32,805 bases of DNA from Candidatus Neomarinimicrobiota bacterium (GTDB lineage: Bacteria; Fidelibacterota; UBA8477; JABMPR01), in assembly GCA_034716895.1 (NCBI GenBank), contig JAYEKW010000156.1:1-32805 (forward strand), in the 5' to 3' direction. Position numbers and translations under genes: made by a program. Positions 15,355 through 24,587 of this stretch are shown here, one piece after another. The stretch's first letter is position 1, and each line of letters opens with the position of its first letter. Under the pieces are notes generated by a model. That model saw only the letters and a list, made by a program, of their open reading frames with translations, was not told the DNA's origin and ran no database searches.

Positions 15355-16617
15355 TCAGCCTTCCACGCCAAAGAGTTCAAAAAGTGCTTCTGCCAGATAA
15401 TGACTACCAAAAAAACAGATCGCCTGATCATCGCTATTGCGTAATTTGAGTGCACTCACATAAGCTTTTTTCGGATCGGGATGGATCAGTGCCGGGGCAA
15501 CTCCCAACTTGATCAGCTCATCGGCTCCCACAGCTGAATGTCCTTTAAAAGCGGTAAACAATACTGGTCCTGTCCAACTTTCAAGGAGCTTCAGCAATTC
15601 TACAATATTCTTTCGGGCATTAAATGCGGCAATTAATATGGAACTTCCCAGGGCTGCTTGTCTAAGTGATTCCAGCAAACGATCCAAACCCTCTCGATTA
15701 TGGGCCACATCATAGAGCACCAGAGGCTGAATCTGCAGAGACTGAATCCGACCATGCCATTGCAGATCATCCAATCCCATTTGGATTTTTTTCGAATTCA
15801 GGTCAAACCCTAGCTGAAGCAAAGTGACCAGCACATTGCTGAAATTCTCAGCCTGGTGTAAGCCCAGCAACGAGAGCGTGGACTCAATCGTTTGACCAGC
15901 CAGGGAGATCTTGACGCTTTGTGAGGTTCCTTTAACGGTAAGTTTTTTAATTTTAGCTACATCAGGCACATAATTATAGGATGCGTTTTTTTTCCGGCTT
16001 GCGGTTTCCATGATCCGGCGAACGGTGGGCGAATTCTTACCCAGGATCAGGGGTCTTTCCCGTTTTATGATTCCTGCTTTTTCAGCGGCGATCAACTCGA
16101 TAGTGTCCCCCAGGATATTCTCATGATCCATGGATATTGCTGTAATAATACTCACCACTGGATCCACTACATTTGTAGCATCAAGCCGTCCCCCAAGTCC
16201 AGTCTCAAAGACCGCGTAGTCCACCCTTTGCTCATTGAAATAGACCATCCCCAAGGCTGTCAACACTTCAAAGAAAGTGATCCCCAGAGCATCAATGTGA
16301 GGACGCCATGCTTCAACTTTCTCGATAATAAATGCATCGGGAACGAGGGTGTCTCCGATCCTGATGCGTTCATTTGGTTTTACCAGGTGCGGTGATGTAA
16401 ATAGTCCCGTTTTCAGCCCGTAGGAATTCAGAATGGATGCCAGCATGGCTGCCGTAGAACCCTTACCATTGGTCCCTGCAATATGAATGACCGGGTAACC
16501 TGCGGTTGGTTTCCCCAGAATCTCCATAAAGCGCTCTACTCTGGATAACTCCAGCTTAACCCCGGGAAAGGTTAGCCCGAAGATGTAGTCAAAAATCGAT
16601 TGAGTATCAGAACTCAT
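15355..16617 (-). CDS. folC: Bifunctional dihydrofolate / folylpolyglutamate synthase
   Basis: 420 residues from ATG 16617, which has GGA five bases upstream; a TTG three codons earlier is possible. The Mur-ligase type P-loop is HIAGTNGKGSTAAML. FETGLGGRLDATNVV and ISMDHENILGDT are FolC signatures, and DVAHNREGLDRLLESL begins the C-terminal domain. It adds glutamate to dihydropteroate and to reduced folates in the cytoplasm. It stands between murI and rho on the same strand but is separated from murI by 516 bp of repeat-rich DNA, so it probably has its own promoter there. Confidence 0.95.
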   Translation of the reverse strand: MSSDTQSIFDYIFGLTFPGVKLELSRVERFMEILGKPTAGYPVIHIAGTNGKGSTAAMLASILNSYGLKTGLFTSPHLVKPNERIRIGDTLVPDAFIIEKVEAWRPHIDALGITFFEVLTALGMVYFNEQRVDYAVFETGLGGRLDATNVVDPVVSIITAISMDHENILGDTIELIAAEKAGIIKRERPLILGKNSPTVRRIMETASRKKNASYNYVPDVAKIKKLTVKGTSQSVKISLAGQTIESTLSLLGLHQAENFSNVLVTLLQLGFDLNSKKIQMGLDDLQWHGRIQSLQIQPLVLYDVAHNREGLDRLLESLRQAALGSSILIAAFNARKNIVELLKLLESWTGPVLFTAFKGHSAVGADELIKLGVAPALIHPDPKKAYVSALKLRNSDDQAICFFGSHYLAEALFELFGVEG

Positions 16618-16637
16618 AGTTTCCAAGATATCATTCT

Positions 16638-16670
16638 AACCACGGATCACACTGATTTCACGGATTGAAG
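16638..16670. repeat. ACCACGGAT dispersed repeat, left copy
   Basis: AACCACGGATCACACTGATT followed by TCACGGATTGAAG. A degenerate inverted copy lies at 17087-17116 (reverse complement AAAACCACGGATTTCACAGA). The two face each other across the folC-murI spacer. Confidence 0.6.
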
Positions 16671-16802
16671 GTTTCAGTGTTGACGAAACCGCAAAAAGTA
16701 TCTGAGAATTCATAAAATGTGCCCTAAAACCATTAAATACAACCGCATATAGTGAATAAGCTTAAAACCATATATATCAACACATCGCGTCATTTCGATG
16801 AA

Positions 16803-16863
16803 CTCAATACAACGCTCTGCGCGCTCTGCCTGCCCGCACGAAGTTATACGCAGGCGGGCGAGA
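16803..16863. repeat. Dispersed hairpin element, copy B
   Basis: The left part 16803-16835 matches 5644-5676 with few differences. It runs into the stem GCCCGC (16832-16837) / GCGGGC (16854-16859) and ends GGGCGAGA, as copy A does. The stem and loop sequences are different from copy A, so the ends are conserved while the hairpin is not. It is preceded by GCGTCATTTCGATGA, itself like a dispersed intergenic motif. Confidence 0.7.
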
Positions 16864-16927
16864 GGGACTTTTTGCGAGGGCGTCAGTGTTAAATGGCACA
16901 TAAAAGAGAATATTATCCATTTCAGTT

Positions 16928-17030
16928 GAGAGGTTCGTTCTTAACCTCTCCTGTGGGCGCACGGGGAACAAGTATAAGGATATGGCTTACTGGGCACCGA
17001 TGAAATATATCTCACATTTCCCAGGAGGTT
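16928..17030. ncRNA. Candidate structured RNA segment with alternative pairings
   Basis: Read on the plus strand: GAGAGGTT (16928-16935) pairs perfectly with AACCTCTC (16943-16950), and AACCTCTCCTG (16943-16953) can instead pair with CAGGAGGTT (17022-17030). Inside lie CTGGG (16990-16994) / CCCAG (17020-17024) and GAAAT/ATTTC. The set works on either strand. I do not recognise a known RNA family, and no T-rich end is visible. Confidence 0.3.
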
Positions 17031-17086
17031 AATTTTCACCATTTAAATATCTTGCAGGAATTGTTTCATACTATCTGCCGTTAACA

Positions 17087-17116
17087 ATCTGGGTCATCTG
17101 TGAAATCCGTGGTTTT
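17087..17116. repeat. ACCACGGAT dispersed repeat, right copy (inverted)
   Basis: ATCTGGGTCATCTGTGAAAT followed by CCGTGGTTTT. This is the inverted partner of 16638-16670 and lies 17 nt after the murI stop. Confidence 0.6.
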
Positions 17117-17133
17117 ATCTATTTTTTTAGCCC

Positions 17134-17967
17134 CTATTTGTAGGCTTCCAGCACTTCCAACTCGATCTTAAATAGATTTTCCAATGGCCGACCCAGGAAA
17201 CGTGAGGCAGTTTCTTCAAATTTTTGGGGGAAATCAGATACATAAAACTTGTGTTTACCCGGATCAATCCTTTCAGAATTCAACAGCTCCATCTCAGCCA
17301 ACACACGCTGTACTTCAGCAGCAGTTTCCTCACCGGAATCTACCAGCTGGACATCGTCTCCAATAACTTCCTGGATGGCAACTTTCAGATAGGGATAATG
17401 GGTGCAACCCAGGATCAAAGAATCTGGTTTATCATTTTCAAAGGTTTTCAAATAGCGTTGGATCACTTGTTTAACCACGCTATCATTGAGCCAGTTCTCT
17501 TCAACCAGCGGCACCAGTAATGGACATGACTGATCAGCTACCTGTACTTCCGGGTCGATTTCCCGGATCGCTGATCGATAGGCTCCTGAGCGGATCGTTG
17601 CTGAGGTTCCAATCACCCCGATTCGTTTATTTGGTGCAAACTTGACAGCAGCTTTCGAACCAGGTTCAATCACACCCACGATGGGAATATCAAAACTCTG
17701 TTTCAGGGAATCCAGAGCAACGGCAGAAGCAGTATTACATGCCACCACGATCATTTTGACCTGTTGCTCCAACATAAATGATGAGATCTGATGCGAAAAC
17801 CGGATGACTGTATCTTTTGATTTAGAGCCATAGGGAACTCGTGCTGTATCACCAAAATAGATCAGATGTTCATGGGGCAATAGATCGACCAATGCTCGCA
17901 CGACTGATATTCCCCCCAGACCTGAATCAAATATTCCAATAGCTTGTTCAGGATTTAGATTTTTCAT
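17134..17967 (-). CDS. murI: Glutamate racemase
   Basis: 277 residues, full length. It makes D-glutamate for peptidoglycan in the cytoplasm. FDSGLGGISV holds Asp14 and Ser15; the two catalytic cysteines are Cys77 (VVACNTAS) and Cys188 (LGCTHYPYLK), with His190 after it. IYFGDTARVPYG is also typical. Its ATG overlaps the TGA of the amidase gene (ATGA, 17964-17967), so the two are coupled, which links precursor synthesis and wall cleavage in one transcript. Confidence 0.97.
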   Translation of the reverse strand: MKNLNPEQAIGIFDSGLGGISVVRALVDLLPHEHLIYFGDTARVPYGSKSKDTVIRFSHQISSFMLEQQVKMIVVACNTASAVALDSLKQSFDIPIVGVIEPGSKAAVKFAPNKRIGVIGTSATIRSGAYRSAIREIDPEVQVADQSCPLLVPLVEENWLNDSVVKQVIQRYLKTFENDKPDSLILGCTHYPYLKVAIQEVIGDDVQLVDSGEETAAEVQRVLAEMELLNSERIDPGKHKFYVSDFPQKFEETASRFLGRPLENLFKIELEVLEAYK

Positions 17968-19496
17968 GGAGAGAGTAACTTTTCATGACGTGTTTTGTAT
18001 TTCATCAATGCTTTATAGATGGCTTCAGCGGCTTTTTGTCGGTAAGCCGCCTGCTTCAAACGTTTCGCATCATTTCTGTTGGAGATAAACCCCAGCTCGA
18101 TCAGCACATTTGGCATGGAAGCCCCAATGAGGACAATAAAACCGGCCTGTTTCACGCCTCTATTTTGTCCAACCAGTTTTTTATCAAATTCACTCTGAAC
18201 CAAATCAGCCAAGGTTTCACTTTGCTGCATGAAAGAGCTCTGCGCCATAGTTGCCAGAATAAGCTGTTCAGCACTCAATTTGCTGTAATGTTCTGATTTC
18301 TCTTCCAGTTTGATAACGGCATTTTCCATTTCAGCAACTGCCACAGCAGCATCCGTCTTACCAGGACGCAGTAAATAAGTCTCAAATCCTGAGGCTCGCT
18401 TATTCTTATTGGCATTCACATGAATACTTAGGAATACTTTGCCACCAGCTTCATTGGCAATCTTGGTTCGCTCCCAGAGTGGAATAAACACATCTGTTTT
18501 ACGTGTATAAACAACTTCGATATCTGTACGGGTTTCGATCAATTTCCCCAAACGCTTGACCACATCCAGAGTTACATCCTTTTCCTTAAGACCATTGCCC
18601 CGAGCTCCGGGATCGTATCCACCATGACCGGCATCCAGCACGATCTTATCCAGTTTCCATTTTGCCCGTTCCCGATTCAGATAATGGGTCTGATCAATAA
18701 CATAGGGTCGTCTGATCGATAACAGGATCTCCGGTGGTGAATCGCGGTGGATCACATCCACTCCTTCCACCGTCCCTCGCAGACGAAAGGTCAGTTGAGA
18801 AGTACCATCCAACTGATCCGCTGTAACTGAGCGGATGGTACTGTTTTGGGGGATGGCAGTCCGGTCAATACCCGGTTTATTTACAATTGCCCCAGGCAAA
18901 GTAACGTAGAGCCACTCATCCCTGTTGATCCAGGCTTTAACTGATTTGGCATCATAGCGATTTGCCGTACGAATACGAATAACAGTCCCGTTCTGGCGTT
19001 CTTCAATACTCGAGGAAACAATATCAAATGGCGAATACTCCAAGGGCGCTTCAGCTTTTTTAATCTGCAGTGGCGCGGTGTCTGAGCCAGTTAGCAGCGT
19101 AACCCCTGAGACCAGCCCAGTTTGTTTTAGTATTTTCACAAAATCAGACATGGGTAGATAGGTATCCCCATCGAAATAGATCACTCCATGAGCCATCTGA
19201 AAAGTACGATCTTCAACCATGACATAGTGATTATAGGCTGTTACTTTGAATTTTAGACTACCCAGCCTAAAAACTGATTTACGGACTGCCGGATTAATAA
19301 AAGCCGTGATCTTGTAGGCATCCAACAGATCCTGTAATTCAATATATTGATACTGATTAATGACATACACAGGGATAGCTGGAATGTAGCGTTCATTGGA
19401 AGCTTTTTGCAGGATGAGCTCAGTTCTACGCGCGTGTAAGGATGAAATAGCTATTAAAATGAAAATCAGCAGAACTTTTGTATAATTGCGAATCAT
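17964..19496 (-). CDS. N-acetylmuramoyl-L-alanine amidase (Amidase_3)
   Basis: 510 residues with an N-terminal signal peptide (VLLIFILIAISSLHA). Residues about 30-260 form beta-rich N-terminal domains, probably of AMIN type. The C-terminal zinc amidase starts at KIVLDAGHGGYDPGA (first zinc His), has the Glu of NGLKEKDV, the second His in FLSIHVNANKN, and VLIELGFISNRND with the catalytic Glu. It should cut the amide bond between MurNAc and the stem peptide in the periplasm during cell separation. Family members often need activation by EnvC/NlpD-like factors; none is next to it here. It lies 27 bp after the HHH barrel gene and overlaps murI by 4 bp. Confidence 0.95.
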   Translation of the reverse strand: MIRNYTKVLLIFILIAISSLHARRTELILQKASNERYIPAIPVYVINQYQYIELQDLLDAYKITAFINPAVRKSVFRLGSLKFKVTAYNHYVMVEDRTFQMAHGVIYFDGDTYLPMSDFVKILKQTGLVSGVTLLTGSDTAPLQIKKAEAPLEYSPFDIVSSSIEERQNGTVIRIRTANRYDAKSVKAWINRDEWLYVTLPGAIVNKPGIDRTAIPQNSTIRSVTADQLDGTSQLTFRLRGTVEGVDVIHRDSPPEILLSIRRPYVIDQTHYLNRERAKWKLDKIVLDAGHGGYDPGARGNGLKEKDVTLDVVKRLGKLIETRTDIEVVYTRKTDVFIPLWERTKIANEAGGKVFLSIHVNANKNKRASGFETYLLRPGKTDAAVAVAEMENAVIKLEEKSEHYSKLSAEQLILATMAQSSFMQQSETLADLVQSEFDKKLVGQNRGVKQAGFIVLIGASMPNVLIELGFISNRNDAKRLKQAAYRQKAAEAIYKALMKYKTRHEKLLSP

Positions 19497-19523
19497 ATAG
19501 CGTTGAAAGTAGTTGGGAGAGTT

Positions 19524-21281
19524 TTACAAGACAATGGACAACTGAAAACTTAGCTCAAGTTGTTTTGCCGGCTCCCCGATCTCAAAAGTATGAGTTTGGG
19601 CTATTCTAAATTCAAGATCAGCTGATCCATAATAATTATTTTTCAGATACAAAAACCAACGTTGGCCGGTCTCATAAGCTGTAAAAAAATTAAAGCTTTC
19701 CCGCAGACCTGACTCATAAATACTGATCCTTAGATCGTATCCCGGAATTGCATACTTGGCGAAGCCAACTGCGCCCTTCCAGTTCGGTAAAGACCATAAG
19801 ATGCGCTGCTGGATGAGTACTGATCTACCCAACGACTGAGAAACCGTCTTAAGATTCAAACGATATTGCAGTTGGGAAGAAATCTTTTGATCCAGGGATA
19901 CACCAAGTTTAATAAGCTTTGTGGAGGAGGTATTTTCAAACCAAATATCATCAGGAATCAAAGGACCGGATGTTTTATTGTTCCAATCTAACTGCCATTT
20001 CTGCTCAGTATTCCGATACTGCAGTTGTGCTCTGTGCTGCCAAACGCTTCGTGAATCTGACAGCCTCAGTAACTGGCTCGCAGCACCTCGATCCAATGCG
20101 TAACGTATCAGCAAATGACTCCGTGGTCTGAACTGCAATCGGGTAGAGAAGCCTCTTTCATTTAATGCTTGAGCCCCAAGCATTGAGATAACCGATCCAC
20201 TGTTCCCGGATTGAGTGTGTGGGTAATTTCTGTATTGGATCGAAAGTTGAACAGGACCGGTTCTATAGGACCAACTGCTGATGGAACGACTACTTTTGAG
20301 CTTGGGATCATCGACATACACTTGCAAGAATTGCTTTGCACTGATGCGCCAATATAGGCCCAGTTCATGTCCAATGCTTTTACCGCTCAGAGACTCATGC
20401 ATAAGTGCCAAATACACACACAGATCGTTAAATTCATAGATTCCCGCCAGGCCTGCAGCATTAATATTCTGCTCAGCATAGGATTTTCCCTGGGGATGGA
20501 TCCCGTCTGAATCCTCCTTAAACACACCTGTTTTAATCTGTCCCCGAGCCTTCCGGCTAGAAACAAAGGCAATGCCTCGCAGACCTTTTATCTGCCACTC
20601 GCCGGCAATTCCATGGAAATAGTTCTGTTCCCGTGTTGAATAGTGAGGCCTGAGAACGTGACGGGGCTGTTTCACCAGACTTGCAGGTGTAAAACCTGTT
20701 CTACTTCCACTTTGATTCAGCAACAGACCATTTCCCCACGATATATGGAAATCGCCCAGGATCAATTTCTCAAACCCGGGAACTTTGTCACTACTAATGG
20801 CAAAAACCGCATGATCAGTGAGGTGCTCTTCACCGGGATCCTGCTCAGCTAAAAAAACCAGGTCACCCCAACTGCCTCGTACGCGTCCTTTTTGGAGAAT
20901 GCGCCAGCCAGCCAAAGGGGTGCTATACTTGATCTTCTGTCGTAAAACGATCTGGGTGGAGAGCTGACTTCCTCGATCTGACCTGGAGAGCAGCTGACTG
21001 TCTGTCTCACTCAATTTTTTCAATAATCGCTTATATCCTGCTGTCGTGATACCGGACTGTTGCCAATGCAGTATCAGACCTATAGCTGGTCCGGAAAACC
21101 CTCGGGATCGCAATTGGGAGGAATCTGCCAGCTCAATATCAAGCGGATCAAAAAGATTTTTAAGTAAGGTATTGACGTATTGCTGTTCGTCAGGGTCATC
21201 CGGTTCCTCTATCGATGGGTCAAGACCTGTTTGAGACCATGAGACAACGAACCATAATAAGCATAAAAGAGTAGATCTCAT
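19524..21281 (-). CDS. Helix-hairpin-helix outer-membrane barrel protein
   Basis: 585 residues. A signal peptide (LLCLLWFVVSWSQ) is followed by a ComEA-like helix-hairpin-helix segment near residues 50-85 (IELADSSQLRSRGFSGPAI). The remaining 450 residues are amphipathic strands typical of a beta-barrel, with the motif LILGDFHISWGNGLLL that recurs in HHH-containing envelope proteins of FCB bacteria. The C-terminus ends in LELSFQLSIVL, a plausible barrel-closing strand. Its role is unknown; DNA uptake has been suggested for ComEA-like domains but I cannot show it. It overlaps the PorV-like gene by 4 bp. Confidence 0.75.
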   Translation of the reverse strand: MRSTLLCLLWFVVSWSQTGLDPSIEEPDDPDEQQYVNTLLKNLFDPLDIELADSSQLRSRGFSGPAIGLILHWQQSGITTAGYKRLLKKLSETDSQLLSRSDRGSQLSTQIVLRQKIKYSTPLAGWRILQKGRVRGSWGDLVFLAEQDPGEEHLTDHAVFAISSDKVPGFEKLILGDFHISWGNGLLLNQSGSRTGFTPASLVKQPRHVLRPHYSTREQNYFHGIAGEWQIKGLRGIAFVSSRKARGQIKTGVFKEDSDGIHPQGKSYAEQNINAAGLAGIYEFNDLCVYLALMHESLSGKSIGHELGLYWRISAKQFLQVYVDDPKLKSSRSISSWSYRTGPVQLSIQYRNYPHTQSGNSGSVISMLGAQALNERGFSTRLQFRPRSHLLIRYALDRGAASQLLRLSDSRSVWQHRAQLQYRNTEQKWQLDWNNKTSGPLIPDDIWFENTSSTKLIKLGVSLDQKISSQLQYRLNLKTVSQSLGRSVLIQQRILWSLPNWKGAVGFAKYAIPGYDLRISIYESGLRESFNFFTAYETGQRWFLYLKNNYYGSADLEFRIAQTHTFEIGEPAKQLELSFQLSIVL

Positions 21282-22096
21282 GGGAAGAGCAATTCCAGTC
21301 CAAAACCGTGTGAAAGGGGAAGATCGGGATGCATGACTGTTGAATAATGCATGCCAATATTTTTGTACTCAAGCCGCCAACCAGCTGAAACAGTTTGACT
21401 GAGATCCCGATAACCCACTGCTAATTGCCAATGCCGTTGGGAGGACGTTAGCAGGGCAACATTGAGTTCCAGTGGCAGGGCGGCCTCTTGTTCCAAAGCG
21501 AACAACAACACAACCTGGCCTCCATCATACTCAACTCCAAAATGGAATCTCTGGGGCACAGTTAACCCTTTTCCATGCTGAACGATATGCTGAAGTACCG
21601 AACCAATTTGGAGATCCTCAGCTAATTTTAAATTGGTACTGATGGACACAGACATAGCCAGTTGGGTAGCGATATCCGTAATATTCAATTGAAAAAGGTT
21701 GAGACTCATCCCCGTTCGAAACTGTTGGCTAAGTGCCCAGGATGTTCCTGTTGTAAGCATCAATTCTGAATATTTGTCATCACCAAAATAGCTCAAACCG
21801 CCAATCATTGGCAGCTTTCCGATACGAGTTTGAACGGTCATGGATCCTGCGTGAATATCCAGCCCTGAAAATGGGTTGAAGTATTGGAAACCCGCACGAG
21901 GAACCACATCCCTGCTCAAGAGTGCTGGATTTAGCACATGACGATCCGGATGAGGGTCGCCAACAACCCTTATATTGGCTGCTGCAGAAGCCCACCCCAC
22001 CCCTTGAAATTCGAATGCCGCAAAAAGCGAAACACTTCCTGTGATCGTGCCAAACAGCAAATACCACACAACCAGCAGTTTTTTTAACTGATTCAT
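21278..22096 (-). CDS. PorV/PorQ-like outer-membrane beta-barrel protein
   Basis: 272 residues. The signal peptide is LLVVWYLLFGTITGSVSLFA. HVLNPALLSR near residue 55 resembles the NPA motif of the PorV/PorQ barrels, followed by GFQYFNPFSGLDIH. The rest alternates polar and hydrophobic residues and ends GFGLELLFP. It probably sits in the outer membrane. It is the first gene of an operon with the HHH barrel protein, amidase and murI. The family is assigned by pattern only. Confidence 0.65.
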   Translation of the reverse strand: MNQLKKLLVVWYLLFGTITGSVSLFAAFEFQGVGWASAAANIRVVGDPHPDRHVLNPALLSRDVVPRAGFQYFNPFSGLDIHAGSMTVQTRIGKLPMIGGLSYFGDDKYSELMLTTGTSWALSQQFRTGMSLNLFQLNITDIATQLAMSVSISTNLKLAEDLQIGSVLQHIVQHGKGLTVPQRFHFGVEYDGGQVVLLFALEQEAALPLELNVALLTSSQRHWQLAVGYRDLSQTVSAGWRLEYKNIGMHYSTVMHPDLPLSHGFGLELLFP

Positions 22097-22331
22097 AAAA
22101 TTACCCGACTTTTAACTTTGAAGAATGTTTTTAAAGTGTAGGCTATGTTAATGTTGAAGTTGGGGTAACGCAATAGCTTTCATGTTGGATCCAAAAAAAT
22201 GTCAAGCTCATCTCGGAAGCATGGTTAAACCATAGAGATAGACCCGGATTCAGTTTAGTGTGAAACGCCAGGCAACCGACTCAGTTACTGAATTTAGGTT
22301 ACTGTACACAACCATAGAACAGGACTAAAAT

Positions 22332-22577
22332 ATGATCCACACATTTTCACGTGAGCAGAAGAATAAATTGATATCAAGCATACAACGCTATTTTTCTGTA
22401 GAATTAGATCAGGAGTTAGGGAATTTCGAGGCGGAATTTCTGTTGGATTATTTTAGCGAATACCTGGGACCACACTACTACAACCAGGCGATCAAAGATA
22501 TTCAAAAACACCTGGCTGGACACCTGGATACGCTAAATGAGCGTATTGATGAGTTGGCGCAGCCTTTGCCAAGGTAG
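22332..22577 (+). CDS. DUF2164 family protein
   Basis: 81 residues, an entire small domain. FSREQKNKLISSIQRYF, then LGNFEAEFLLDYFSEYLGP and HYYNQAIKDIQ match the DUF2164 pattern (GxFxAExLLDF..LGP.YYNQ). It is helical, soluble and of unknown function. AGGA precedes the ATG by 7 nt. It is transcribed divergently from the PorV-like operon; the 235-bp space between them should hold both promoters, though none is clear. It converges on the barrel gene at 22618, and only 40 bp separate their stops. Confidence 0.85.
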   Translation: MIHTFSREQKNKLISSIQRYFSVELDQELGNFEAEFLLDYFSEYLGPHYYNQAIKDIQKHLAGHLDTLNERIDELAQPLPR

Positions 22578-22617
22578 TTATACCAATTATAGCACGCAAA
22601 AGTGTATTGAAAGAGTA

Positions 22618-24534
22618 TTAACGATAGACCAAGGTCAAGTAAACCTTAGGCAATAGATATTCCCGGTCCTGATCCTTGACCGAGATGAATCTGAAATCTG
22701 AATCGAGAGACAAACGATTTCCCAGACGGTAGCGTACTCCCAGCAAGGGACCAGCGCCATGCCATAACTCCGGTTTTCGGGTTTTCAATGTATAGCGGGT
22801 TGACCTTTCGTGGGTCAAATAGCCGATCCACCCCTTCCAACCACGATAATCATAGAACAATTTAATAATAAGTTCAAATTGTTCCCGATCACTGCTTACT
22901 TGCTGCACAAAAATATCCCAATCCAATTGTCCCTCATCCTCCCAACGGGCAGCCAGTTTGGCACTAAAAGACCAATGACTATCAAAGCTGTATATGAGTC
23001 GCTTTTGAAGATCCAGGGATCGATGCACAAAACTGCGGGTGGGTTGGTCAAACTCAACAAAAAGATCATCATAATCATAATCAAAGTAATTGCTACGAAT
23101 CTGTGCTCTTCCCGTACCCTGCCAGGATTGCCGGCACCACTCAAAACCAGACCATAGTACCAAATTGCGATTCCAGTGATTTTCCGAGCTACGGGTGTTA
23201 AACAAATAGATCAGATGAAATAACCCTAATTTTGCTCCGAGATCAAGCTGGTAGAACGGGCTTGGGTGCCATACCAAATTCAACTCAGTATTGAAGCGCC
23301 ATTCATCCCGGTCATCATCATTGGTTGTGTCAGGTGTATTGTATTCCAGCCGTGAAAGAGTTGATCTCGACGAAAGCGAATCCACCCAGCCAGACACTTG
23401 CCAGAGCACTTCTTCTCGAAGTTGATACAGGGACTGAGTGTAATCTACATAATACTTGTTCTGAGAGCTCTCAACCTTGAACGCGGTCAATGTGGAAAAC
23501 CGGGGGCGTTGTAATTTCACACCGGTCTCATTCACCAGCGAAAAGCGCTTACGTTCCTCACCGGAGAGTTTGATCGTGTTTATGAGATCAACCTTCTCCT
23601 GATCGATCTCTGTCAACTGGTCGCTCCAATTGAGTGAGTGGTAAAGTTGCAGGTTCTGGCCTAAATGATAAACAAAATTATTCTGCCATAGTAAACTTTC
23701 ATTATTGCGAGATTGGGAACTACCCAGGGAATCGGTATAGAATGATTGTCTTCGAGCCTCACGTTGCAGAGAGGTCTTAAAGGTTGATATTTTGCCAAAA
23801 TGAATCAGATAATCAGCTTGCATGTTGATGGAGTGACTTAAATGTTCGGAGAGTTGGTCCCTAAACCCTGACATGTTTATGGCAGAGCGCTGGGAGCCAA
23901 ACTGCCAGGCATTTTGCATATCAAGAGCAGTGGTCCAACCCCGGTCAACGATTCCATAACGTTCAATGGAACGTCCTCCCAGAAAAAGGGAGAACCTGTC
24001 ATCCCTTTTTACCCCTCCCAGTAACGCCCAATTATTAATAGTCGAAGCCAACCCGGTTCGGTGATCCTGATACTGATTACTCTCCAGACGCAGACTTTTT
24101 CTGCGATCTGCTCCCCAGGACCAATCACTGCGCAGTCGGTGTTCTATTGAAAACTGTTCTCCCTGTGTAATGCTATTTTTGTAGGCAAATACCTTGTATC
24201 GAATGACATCGGAAATAAGCAGAGTACTACGATCCAGACCAATTTTGTAGTTGAGTTGCAGGTCATTATTGGTTGAGAGATTATCCTGTCTGAAAACGTA
24301 GGCCAGGGAATCCTGATCTGACCCCTGGACAAATTGGGGAGTGGTCAGCAGGAAAACGAACACTATCAGAATATTCAAAACAGGTGCAAGCAGAGATCGT
24401 TCACCAGATCTTTGGTTTACCAGGTTTGATATTTTCGGTGCGTTTTGAGTGGTTACCAGTGCGGAACTGTTTCCCAACATATCTTTTTGACAAACCCTGG
24501 ACAGGAAGCGATCATATTGCCCTCGCAAAGCCAT
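22618..24534 (-). CDS. Predicted outer-membrane beta-barrel protein
   Basis: 638 residues, unrecognised at family level. After a hydrophobic signal-like segment (residues about 50-70, VLNILIVFVFLLTTPQFVQG) the chain is strand-rich with many aromatic residues and ends KVYLTLVYR, consistent with a C-terminal barrel strand. Forty-odd residues before the signal are unusually many. ATG 24480 (residue 19) is an alternative start, and even that leaves a long n-region. It is the third gene after eno and ftsB, 53 bp from ftsB, on the same strand. The cysteine-poor, W/Y-rich composition fits a surface porin or assembly factor; the function is unknown. Confidence 0.7.
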   Translation of the reverse strand: MALRGQYDRFLSRVCQKDMLGNSSALVTTQNAPKISNLVNQRSGERSLLAPVLNILIVFVFLLTTPQFVQGSDQDSLAYVFRQDNLSTNNDLQLNYKIGLDRSTLLISDVIRYKVFAYKNSITQGEQFSIEHRLRSDWSWGADRRKSLRLESNQYQDHRTGLASTINNWALLGGVKRDDRFSLFLGGRSIERYGIVDRGWTTALDMQNAWQFGSQRSAINMSGFRDQLSEHLSHSINMQADYLIHFGKISTFKTSLQREARRQSFYTDSLGSSQSRNNESLLWQNNFVYHLGQNLQLYHSLNWSDQLTEIDQEKVDLINTIKLSGEERKRFSLVNETGVKLQRPRFSTLTAFKVESSQNKYYVDYTQSLYQLREEVLWQVSGWVDSLSSRSTLSRLEYNTPDTTNDDDRDEWRFNTELNLVWHPSPFYQLDLGAKLGLFHLIYLFNTRSSENHWNRNLVLWSGFEWCRQSWQGTGRAQIRSNYFDYDYDDLFVEFDQPTRSFVHRSLDLQKRLIYSFDSHWSFSAKLAARWEDEGQLDWDIFVQQVSSDREQFELIIKLFYDYRGWKGWIGYLTHERSTRYTLKTRKPELWHGAGPLLGVRYRLGNRLSLDSDFRFISVKDQDREYLLPKVYLTLVYR

Positions 24535-24587
24535 TTCATTCTTCTTGTGAAAACTGAAAAGTCTTCAAGCAGACCCATATTTTCATA

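Larger units (their letters stand above)
16618..17133. other. Large folC-murI spacer with several repeats and a structured segment
   Basis: These 516 bases have no convincing gene. They contain opposed ACCACGGAT repeats at both ends, a hairpin element (copy B, 16803-16863) that matches 5644-5698, and a segment at 16928-17030 with mutually exclusive pairings. On the minus strand this is the 5' side of folC. The 63-residue frame crossing the repeats is not protein-like. Confidence 0.65.

Noticed and set aside
16710-16901. 63-residue minus-strand frame in the folC-murI spacer
   Set aside because: It is made of the hairpin repeat element and has no protein-like features.
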